Shown: positions 20,662-28,950 of the stretch, in pieces
How the letters are laid out: each line of letters starts with the position of its first letter
Numbering within the stretch: position 1 is the first letter of the stretch
NCBI GenBank assembly: GCA_963833675.1
Contig: CAWHYW010000001.1
Location: 4,580-68,579, forward strand
Direction: 5' to 3'
Origin: DASQDN01 sp963833675
GTDB lineage: Bacteria > Acidobacteriota > Terriglobia > Bryobacterales > Bryobacteraceae
DNA length: 64,000 nucleotides
Notes under the pieces: generated by a model
What the model was told of the DNA's origin: nothing
Database searches by the model: none
The model's input: only the letters and a program-made list of their open reading frames with translations
Translations under genes and position numbers: made by a program

Positions 20662-23429
20662 TTACTTCAATAATCTCGCGAACTCCGCCTCCGTTTCCTG
20701 CATTTCCTTGCGCGACGAGAAGGTCGGAAGGCTCTGCAGCTTCCGAAATTCAGTAAGCGAGCGCTGATACCACTGTCGGGAACGAGCTTTGTCACCCAGC
20801 GCAGCGTCAATCGCCGCGGCGCCGGCATATCCTCGGGCGATCAATGCTTGAACTCTAGGAGTGGCGTCCTGAGATCTGACTTCTTCGGCGCAATGAATCA
20901 GCTTGTTCCGAAACTCAATTGCCTCCCGCCGATCACGCCGTTTCGCGGCGTCCTCTCCCAGAATTCTCATTCCCTCGATTAGAGTGCGACGAACACTGCT
21001 GTTCTTGGGCTCAATCGCCAACAGTCTCTCTCCGATGGACACAGCATCTCTGAAATAGCCACTCGCGTCCTGGATGTTTCCTTTCGCGTGAAGGATTTCA
21101 CCGATACGTGTCTCCGTGTATGCGGTATTCATATCCAGCATCAAGTCTTTTTGAATTCGGGCGGCCTTCTGTAAGAAGCCTAGCGCCTCCACGTATTTCT
21201 CAAGCCTCTGCCCTTCCGTAGGTGAGGCGCGCGCCACTCTCATCGCCGCAATCCCGATATCCGTGAGCGCCCGAAAATCTGCCTCATCGGCCCGATGGAG
21301 CTGTCGAGCCGCGTCATACATATGCACGTACGCCTTCAGGGCTGCGGGCATCTCGCTCGGCTTTGCTACTCCAGTCTCACTAAGGGCATCGCCCATATGA
21401 CTGTAGGCGAGCATCAACCCACGCCTCCAAGTCGCATTCGCAGGCTCGCGCGCAGTGAGGAGTTCGAAGTTGTTAATAGCTTCCTGGAAGTTGCCGATTG
21501 CATCTTCCCTTCGAGCGAGCCTCGCGAGCGCCATGCCGGAGTTCGTTAGAGCATCAGCCTCGTCCTTCTTCAATGTGAGGTCATCGGCATTATGGTCAGC
21601 CAGGGACCGATAAAGTTCCAGAGCGCGGTCGGATGCCACTAGGGCGCCGCTGAGATCCTCTGCGAAGCGCAATGTGCGACCCTGCGCCTGGTAGAGGTCT
21701 GCGACACTTCTTCGAAGCCGCTCATTGTCCGGAGCGTGCGCCAGAAAATTTTCGCCGACGGCTCGTGCGTTTGCGTACGTCCGCAACGCGGCCTCAGTGC
21801 TCTTTGTGTAACTGTAGATCTCACCGATTCTACGGTGGATCACTAACATATCGTTTTGAACATCCAGAGCGTCGGGACGTTGCCGCGCAACGTTCTCGAG
21901 CAACTCCAGAGCTTTGGTGTAACTCGTCAGCGCCCCTTTTGTGTCGCCCAGGTTCGCCTCCAGCACACTGCCTTGTACATCTCCGATCCGCATGTAACCG
22001 GCGCCGACTTCGCGCTGCAGATCGATATCCCCCTGCGAACTCGCGGCCAGGGTCTCGAGATACTCCAGGCCGGTTTTCACGATCATCTGCCGCGCCCGTG
22101 TCGATCCGGGTAAGTTCCGAATCTCGTCATGGATCCCTGTAACAAACGTGTTGGCGAGCCGGCGCACCTGATCGAAATGAGCGCGAGCAATCTGCGCCTC
22201 GCGCCGCGCCAGCAGCACACCGATCAGCAAAACGAGAATCACCGCCGCGACCGCCGTCACCGGCCCCCAGTTGCGCCGGAGAAACTTCTTCGAGCGGTAT
22301 ACCAGATAGTCCGGACGCGCGGAGACTGGGAGAAAGTCCAGGTAACGCCTAAGATCGGACGAGAAATCATGCACCGACGCGTATCGCCGGCGCGCTTCCT
22401 TCCGCATCGCGAGCATCAGGATGTTGTCGAGATCGCCCCGCAGTTTGCGAGCGACGAGGTGACGGCCTTCCGCTCGCGCCGCCTCGCTCGGCTTCTGAAC
22501 CTCAACATCGCAGATCGCATGCTCTACTGCCTGCTGAGTTGGCTTGTCGATGCGGTGAGGCTTGGCTCCGGTAAGCAGTTCGAATAAGACCGCGCCCAAC
22601 GAGTACACGTCCGCTGAGGATGTGATTGCTTCGCCCCGGATCTGTTCCGGGCTCGCGTAGTCGGGCGTGAGCATGCGGACGCCATGCGTAATGGTCGCCG
22701 TTGTATTCGCGCCGTCGAAAACAAGCAGCTTCGAGATACCGAAGTCGAGGAGTTTCGGCGTGCCCGTCTCGTCGACGAGGATATTGCCCGGCTTCAGATC
22801 GCGATGGACGATAAAGTTACGATGCGCGTATTCGACGGCATCGCAGATCTGCAGGAAGAGGCGGAGCCGCTGCTCGATTGTGAGTTCGTTCTTCTCCGCG
22901 TATTCGGCGATGGACACGCCCTTCACGTATTCCATCACCAGATACGGCAGTCCATCCTCTGTCGCGCCGCCATCCAGGAGGCGGGCGATGTTGGGGTGCT
23001 CCAAAGAGGCCAGGATCTGCCGTTCGCGTCGAAAGCGCGCCAGGATGAAGTCCGTATCCATGCCACGGCGGACAAGCTTGATCGCTACATTCTTTTGGTA
23101 GGTATCGTCATCGCGTGAGGCGAGATAAACCGTACCCATTCCCCCGCGGCCGATTTCTTCGATCAGGCGGTATTGTCCAACACGGCGCCCGGGGCGTTCG
23201 CCGCGTCTTCCGCGGCGTGGAAGTTGACGAGCGCCTTTTTGACTGCCGCAGCGGCATAGGAGCCGGTCGACGCGGCGGTATCGCTATCGATCAACGAGAG
23301 GACTTCGCGTACGATTTCGCTATCGCCGCCGGCTTGGGATTCGATAAACGCTGTACGCTCCGATTCGGGTATTTCAAGAGCCCGGTAGAATAAGTCCTCA
23401 ATCGTTTTCCACCGGTCGGCCTTGTTCAT
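20662..23429 (-). CDS. Pkn-type serine/threonine kinase with TPR sensor region (one frameshift)
   Basis: About 922 residues when two frames are joined. Residues 1-80 (MNKADRWKTIEDLFYRALEIP) are the N-terminal helical extension usual for this acidobacterial/planctomycete group. The kinase domain follows with the glycine loop EIGRGGMGTVYLA, VAIK lysine, HRDLKPGN and DFG, and SPEQI. A transmembrane helix (VTAVAAVILVLLIGVLLA) precedes a long TPR region. The break lies near 23190 and fits loss of a G. Start ATG 23429 overlaps the ECF sigma stop by 4 bases, so the kinase is co-made with, and probably controls, that sigma factor. Confidence 0.9.
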
Positions 23430-24010
23430 CCTGCGTTACTGAGTTCGCGATGGAGCCAGGCTTCCGCAAGGCGCTGTTCGCGGCCAATAGTGGCGGGCGA
23501 AACTCCTAAGGCTACTCCAGTCTCCTCCACGCTGAGACCGCCGAAAAACCGCAGCTCGATCACTTTGGCCTTGCGCTCGTCGATTTCCGCGAGAGCTTTG
23601 AGGGCGTCGTCCAGAGCGATGATATCGGCAGGCTTCTCGGTTCCCAATCCTACGATCTCGTCGATCGCTAACTTCTCGGCTCCTCCGCCCCGCTTCGCGC
23701 TCCGATGTTTTCGGGCATGATCCACCAGGATCTGGCGCATTAAATGAGCCGCTACGCCAAAAAAGTGCGCCCGGCTCTCCCAATCGGGCATGCTTTGGGC
23801 GACGAGTCGCAGGTAGGCTTCATGCACGAGGGCAGTGGGCTGTAATGTTGCCGCCGAACGCTCGTTGCGAAGGTATCTCTCGGCGAGACGACGAAGCTCA
23901 TTGTAAACAAGCGGCGTCAGCAGATCCATCGCCGCTTTGTTACCTTGCTTCCATTCGAAGAGAAGGTTCGTGACTTCCTGCTGAGGAGTAGGCCCTGCGC
24001 TTCCCGACAT
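23426..24010 (-). CDS. ECF-type RNA polymerase sigma factor (Sig-70_X6 group)
   Basis: 194 residues. Region 2: LTPLVYNELRRLAERYLRNER then LQPTALVHEAYLRL and RAHFFGVAAHLMRQILVDHARKHRSAKRGG, the signature of the X6 (TIGR02999) group. Region 4: DERKAKVIELRFFGGLSVEETGVALGVSPATIGREQRLAEAWLHREL, the DNA-binding helix-turn-helix. Sigma factors of this group usually lack a cognate anti-sigma and sit beside Ser/Thr kinases, as here with a 4-base overlap. Target promoters are unknown. Confidence 0.92.
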   Translation of the reverse strand: MSGSAGPTPQQEVTNLLFEWKQGNKAAMDLLTPLVYNELRRLAERYLRNERSAATLQPTALVHEAYLRLVAQSMPDWESRAHFFGVAAHLMRQILVDHARKHRSAKRGGGAEKLAIDEIVGLGTEKPADIIALDDALKALAEIDERKAKVIELRFFGGLSVEETGVALGVSPATIGREQRLAEAWLHRELSNAG

Positions 24011-24040
24011 AGGTGGATCTATTTTAGCGAACCTGCAGCC

Positions 24041-24340
24041 CTAACGGCGGCAAAGTTCATTGAGAACGCTCTCCAATTCGTCTTTGGAAAGTGTCGTGCT
24101 GATGAAGAGCTCCTGTCGCGCGCCGGAGCTAAGCGCGATGGCCTTCCAGCCATTGGTTGTTGGCACGGTCACACGTATGCGCACATTTCCCTTTGCATCT
24201 CTTACGGGTTTGATTACGCCGGGAATCACCGAGCGAATCGTCTCAGGATGTTCGGCCAGGAGCACCTTCAACAGATCGCGAACACCATCAATGATGCTGT
24301 GCTCAATCTTCAACTTGCCTTGCGAGGTGCGGAGTTTCAC
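24041..24340 (-). CDS. Small conserved protein, DUF2103-like
   Basis: 99 residues from GTG 24340, which overlaps the tamB stop (GTGA). The pattern IEHSIIDGVRDLL, SVIPGVIKPVRDAKGNVRIRVTVPT, GWKAIALSSGARQELFISTTLSKDEL resembles the DUF2103 family, described as possible metal binders, although the match is from memory and not certain. Its coupling to tamB places it last in the envelope biogenesis operon. No signal peptide, so cytoplasmic. Confidence 0.6.
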   Translation of the reverse strand: MKLRTSQGKLKIEHSIIDGVRDLLKVLLAEHPETIRSVIPGVIKPVRDAKGNVRIRVTVPTTNGWKAIALSSGARQELFISTTLSKDELESVLNELCRR

Positions 24341-27300
24341 CGAAGTCTCTTTTTAAAGAAAAAGTCTATGCCGAATGCGCCATTCTCTTCCCGCAGAGCA
24401 ACAACCGACCATGTTTTATCGATGTCCCACTCGAGTCGAACAATTTGCTGGTTCGCCTGCGAGAGATTCGTTATGTAGGTCAGCGTCACATCGCGGGAAA
24501 CCTGTTGCTCCACAGTAAGCCGCGCTTGGGGAACGGCATTGATACCGGTCAGTTGCGGATCGATTTTCAATCGCGAGACGCCGAAGAATCGCTGGAGACG
24601 GCCGTTGATGGGCGCCGTGACAGCCTGCCCAAGAAGGGTATTCGACCCGGAGCTGAGGAAGTTCTGGCTTACCACTGTTTGACCGGAGGCAAGAGAGGTA
24701 TTGGTACCCGGTGCACGACCTACAGCCAGCAACGCGATGATTTCGGTCGATTCCAGGGGTGGGTCGGATCGATAAGATACGTTCAGCTTACTCAGAGGAC
24801 CGGTGAAGTTGATGGTGACGAGTATGCCGCGCACGCGCGTCTCAAGGTCCATGTCGAGCACCGGTTCGATCTTCACCGGGTTGTAGAAGCCGATCTCACC
24901 TCGATTGATGGTGTATTTATTGCCGAAGAACTGTACATCGCCCTGATTTACGACAATACGCCCAATGAGGCTGGGCTTTGCGGCTGTGCCTCTGATGCGG
25001 AGGTCGGCTTCCGCTTGCAGGTTGCTGGTCAGCGAGGTTTGGAGTTGCAAGCCGGGCGCGGTTTCGATATGTACATCCAACTGCATTCCGCGGAGGATCA
25101 GGTTGGGAGTTGTGGGCGTCGCAATCGGTTTGGCGGAGGCGGCGAGAATGCCTCCGATGTCTGTACGCGGATTGAAGCTGGCGCGGCGAATTGTGAGGAC
25201 GCCGGACAAGATGCTCTTCGAAGATGTCCCGGTTAAGCTGAGATTCGAACTGATTGTTGTGCTTACTCCCTCGGGATAGCGAATACGCACGTTGTCTGCG
25301 CGCGTCTGCAAGCGATAGGTCCACTCCGGCGCGCCAAAGCCCACAAATCCCGCAATGGAGATCGCGCCGCCGCCCGTCTGGCCCGTCAGTTTCTCTATCG
25401 TGGCCCGGCGCTTGTCGAACAGAATGACGCCGTTCGCGTCATCCAAACCATTCGGGACGTCGGCCAGGTTGAATGACGCTGACTTCAGTTCCATTCGACC
25501 GGCGACTTGCGGATCCAGCAGGGATCCTCGCACTGATGCGGCTATGGTCGCGTTTCCTGACGAGACGATATCACTATTGAAGTCCTGGATCACTCCAAGA
25601 TTGAGGGTTCCGTCAATGCGCAGATCCCACGGGCTTTTTTCGTTCGGGTTGAGAACGCCGGAGGCGCGGAGATCGGTTTCTTTCCCGACCAGATGTGCGC
25701 TGCGAATTTGGGCGACCTTACCGTCGTAGTCAATAACAATCGGGTCGGGGTTTCGCAAAGTGAGCTCCGCCACCTGTGCTGCGGAAAACCCAGGTCTCGC
25801 TGGAGCTATCTGCAAAGTGGGTATCTCCAAGCGAGCGTTTATACGGGTGGGCGTTTTTGCCGGCCCTGAAAATGTCAGCTTTCCTTCCAGACTGCCTTGG
25901 ACGGGCAAGGGCTCTCTGCCCTTGGCTGCCATCACGAGGTCCTGCAATGTGGAGATCGTCATCGGTGAGAATTGAACCGAGCCGCTGCCCGAGTAGTCTC
26001 CCGAGAGCTTGAAGCCCCCTCTACCGAGAACCTGCGAGCCTCGAAGATTGCCGGCCATGCCCATGACCAACTCTTTCGCCTCCGTCTTCGCATCTACAGT
26101 GAAACTGCCTACGGCGCGGTCATCGACAACAAGGTCACGCATGGCAAACAGTCCGTCGAGTTTATCGGGATCGATATCGCCGTTCCTGATGTCCGCCGAT
26201 CCGTTTGCTTTGATTTCAAAACCCCCACGAACTCCAGGCCGCATTTTCTGAATAGTCGCTACACGCTCCAGGGCGAAATCCTGTGTGTGGACGTCGAATC
26301 GAATCCGGCCATTCTTATAGTCGTTAACGGGATGCTCGAACGCGCCGGTGAGAAGAATCCGTGCTTTTCCCAAATCGGCGACGCCGCTGATGACTTCGAC
26401 ACCAGCTCCGGCGTAGCGCACTTCGGCGTGCACGCGATCGAACTTTTCTCCATAAATTGAGGGCTGCTCGACATTGAATTTGAGGGCCGCGCGCGGATCG
26501 CCGGCAGTTCCATCCACGACGGCAGTCGCGCTGAGTTGCCCAGTCACGGGTAAGTTCTGCCCTGCTGTAGCAAGCAGATTCTCCACGGAAGCTCCTTGCA
26601 ATTTCAAGTTAGCTTTCAACGGAGCGGCATCGATGAATTTCCAATTCTGCAAGCCGATGTTCGCCGACCCTTCCAGCTTCAGAGTGTCCTGTCCTAACGC
26701 AAAGCTCGACACTTGAGCGCCCGATGCATTCGAATCGAGTTGCGCCACGAATCGATCGATCTTCTGCCTCCGAATTTCGAAATTCGTGATAGTCAGCGTA
26801 CCGGCGATCGCGGCGGTTTGCGTTGGTCCGGTGACGGTTCCGTCGAATACTGCGGCGCCGCCCTTTAGCAGTGTGAGCGGCAGTTTATCGGGCGCATTTT
26901 CAAAAATTCGGAGCGCAGGTGTCAGATCATTCAGATCCGTCGTCTCTAGGTGGGCCTTCAACGCGGAGCCAAGGGTTCCACTGATGTCGAGGCGGCTTGA
27001 GGGAAGCACAAGCTGCGAGTTGCCAAGCTGAATCGAATCAGTCTGCTGATCGTAGGCGACCTGCACAGAACCGAGTACAGATGTACCGGTAGCGACGGGG
27101 TTGATATTGAAATTGCCACCGGCCTTCAAGTCTTTCGAGCCAATGGTGCCCGTGACTTCTACCGGCCCTGAGATGCGGCCGCTATAAGGAGAGCGTTCGA
27201 TGCCTACGAGCCCGGTCGCGGCAGCTGCCGAGATATTGTCGATCTTGCCGTTTACCTTATATTTCTTGAGGTCCAGCAAGTCGACCATACCCGAAAAGTT

Positions 27301-28332
27301 TCCGCCGAGAGCCTTCACACGCGTGTCGCGCAATTCCAGTTTGGCGGGCGTGAAGCGAACGTCAGAGCTCGCTGTGATGTCGTCGATTCGCACTTGGCCT
27401 TCGTGGACGGCCAAGCCGGATCCGCGTCCATGTCCCGTGATCGTTAGTTGCTCACGGTTGTTGTAGGCGACTTTACCCTCGAATGCGACATCACCGGTGT
27501 GCTGTATGGGCACACGGAGGGGCCGGCCGAGGTCGGCCAGAGACCCTTTCGCCTGAACATCGAAATTGACTTGCGGATCTTTGAAACCGGTAACAGACCC
27601 GGTGCCGTGCGCTTCGGTGCTTCCGAACGCGAGACGAGCAGACTCCACCTGAATTCGATTCGAGTACAGGCCGATTGTGGTGTCGACATCAAAGATGAGC
27701 GGTAGGGTCTTGGCGCTCTCGAGATTCACCTTCTTCATAGCAACGGCGCCTCGATAGCTGAGGTCTCGCGCATAATAATCCAAGTGAGCTTGAAGATCGG
27801 CCCCATGGATGGTCAGAGGAATGTTTTGGTCGGCAAACCGCAGCCATCCATCTTTCAAATCGATCTTCGCTATCGCGAGATCTACCAGCCGTTCGACGGG
27901 ACTCTTTCCAGATGGCGACTTCCTGATCTGAGGTTCGGGAAAGTTTGTTTTGCCTTGTGCGTCGATAAGTATGTTGATTTGAGGCGATTCAACTACGAGG
28001 GAAGCGACATCGATATCGTGCTTCATCATCGAAACGATTTTCAAGCCGACCCGTATCGATTCGGCACGGAATAGCGGGCGCTCCGAGGAAGGCTCGGTTC
28101 CATGGAGCACAAATGGCGCAACTTCAGCCGTAAGGTTCTTCCAGTCGAAGCGAAATGTTCCAATCTCGGACTTGCCACCGCTTGCGCGCTCGATTTCCGC
28201 CACCATGCGGTCACGCACTTTGTCACGGAACCACGAGCTGGGAAAAATCAATACCGCGGCCAGCCCGAGAATCAGGACTAGCGCAACGATACCTGATGTC
28301 AGCCAGACGGCCCACTTCGCAGGACGGTTCAC
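24337..28332 (-). CDS. tamB: Translocation and assembly module protein TamB
   Basis: 1331 residues, intact. One N-terminal transmembrane helix (about 9-31, WLTSGIVALVLILGLAAVLIF) anchors it in the inner membrane. The rest is a very long run of repeating beta strands, as in AsmA/VPS13-like bridge proteins that carry phospholipids across the periplasm or help TamA insert outer-membrane proteins. The C-terminal 370 residues match the DUF490 (TamB) domain, ending LEWDIDKTWSVVALREENGAFGIDFFFKKRLR, a beta signal ending in aromatic-rich strands. It overlaps the SurA-like gene upstream and the small gene downstream. Confidence 0.92.
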   Translation of the reverse strand: MNRPAKWAVWLTSGIVALVLILGLAAVLIFPSSWFRDKVRDRMVAEIERASGGKSEIGTFRFDWKNLTAEVAPFVLHGTEPSSERPLFRAESIRVGLKIVSMMKHDIDVASLVVESPQINILIDAQGKTNFPEPQIRKSPSGKSPVERLVDLAIAKIDLKDGWLRFADQNIPLTIHGADLQAHLDYYARDLSYRGAVAMKKVNLESAKTLPLIFDVDTTIGLYSNRIQVESARLAFGSTEAHGTGSVTGFKDPQVNFDVQAKGSLADLGRPLRVPIQHTGDVAFEGKVAYNNREQLTITGHGRGSGLAVHEGQVRIDDITASSDVRFTPAKLELRDTRVKALGGNFSGMVDLLDLKKYKVNGKIDNISAAAATGLVGIERSPYSGRISGPVEVTGTIGSKDLKAGGNFNINPVATGTSVLGSVQVAYDQQTDSIQLGNSQLVLPSSRLDISGTLGSALKAHLETTDLNDLTPALRIFENAPDKLPLTLLKGGAAVFDGTVTGPTQTAAIAGTLTITNFEIRRQKIDRFVAQLDSNASGAQVSSFALGQDTLKLEGSANIGLQNWKFIDAAPLKANLKLQGASVENLLATAGQNLPVTGQLSATAVVDGTAGDPRAALKFNVEQPSIYGEKFDRVHAEVRYAGAGVEVISGVADLGKARILLTGAFEHPVNDYKNGRIRFDVHTQDFALERVATIQKMRPGVRGGFEIKANGSADIRNGDIDPDKLDGLFAMRDLVVDDRAVGSFTVDAKTEAKELVMGMAGNLRGSQVLGRGGFKLSGDYSGSGSVQFSPMTISTLQDLVMAAKGREPLPVQGSLEGKLTFSGPAKTPTRINARLEIPTLQIAPARPGFSAAQVAELTLRNPDPIVIDYDGKVAQIRSAHLVGKETDLRASGVLNPNEKSPWDLRIDGTLNLGVIQDFNSDIVSSGNATIAASVRGSLLDPQVAGRMELKSASFNLADVPNGLDDANGVILFDKRRATIEKLTGQTGGGAISIAGFVGFGAPEWTYRLQTRADNVRIRYPEGVSTTISSNLSLTGTSSKSILSGVLTIRRASFNPRTDIGGILAASAKPIATPTTPNLILRGMQLDVHIETAPGLQLQTSLTSNLQAEADLRIRGTAAKPSLIGRIVVNQGDVQFFGNKYTINRGEIGFYNPVKIEPVLDMDLETRVRGILVTINFTGPLSKLNVSYRSDPPLESTEIIALLAVGRAPGTNTSLASGQTVVSQNFLSSGSNTLLGQAVTAPINGRLQRFFGVSRLKIDPQLTGINAVPQARLTVEQQVSRDVTLTYITNLSQANQQIVRLEWDIDKTWSVVALREENGAFGIDFFFKKRLR

Positions 28333-28950
28333 CAGAACACCTCCTGTGTGTACTTGATTCGAGTTTGGGTCCTCACCTGCCCCAGCCAGCGATCAACAGC
28401 ATTATCGACGAGCCTCGAAGTCAGGATCTCCTCTATACTTTCTCGCGCCTCTTCGAATGGCGGCAACTTGCCGGGACTTTGCGAGACCTGCTGGTTATAG
28501 TAATCTTGCACGTCCGATTCCGGAACCTGGACGCCGGGCCGGAAGCGCATGTCGATGAACTCGAGCAGGACGGCTTGCCATTGAAGGGCCTCCTGCACGT
28601 CTTTGTCTGTGATTCCAGTTGTTTGCAAGGCTGGCCTTGTAGGCGTCTTCGTCTGGATACTTCTTCTTCAGCTCCTGATACTCTGTTGCGGCGGAGGCGC
28701 CTTGGGCAGCGTACCGAGTTGTTTCGAGTTCGCGGCGGATCAGCGCCTGCTCCACCAGTCGATCAGCGGTGGTTCTCTTGTTTGCGGCGCTAAAATCCGG
28801 CGGCTCGCCATTGAGGAAGGCGGTGATACGAATTTGCCGGATGATTTCGCTTTCCGCAATGACACGATTGTCGACCGTAACCGCTATACGGTCGATCATC
28901 TCGCTCTGAAGCGCGAGGCAAGTAATAAGAACGGCCGCAAGATTCCGCAT
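28329..28950 (-). CDS. SurA-like periplasmic chaperone domain protein without PPIase domain (frameshifted)
   Basis: About 208 residues over two frames. Signal peptide 1-19, then IDRIAVTVDNRVIAESEIIRQIRI, the hallmark opening of SurA/PrsA-type chaperones, helical region LVEQALIRRELE, and C-terminal PESDVQDYYNQQV with PPFEEARESIEEILTSRLVDNAVDRWLGQVR. No parvulin PPIase domain is present, so it is a chaperone-only form. The break near 28629 (after KASL) fits loss of two T. The ATG at 28950 overlaps the BamA-like stop and its stop overlaps tamB, placing it between the two membrane assembly genes. Confidence 0.75.

Noticed and set aside
24445..25236. A 263-codon open frame antisense to tamB
   Set aside because: It has no recognisable domain, lies wholly inside an intact conserved gene and follows its codon pattern.
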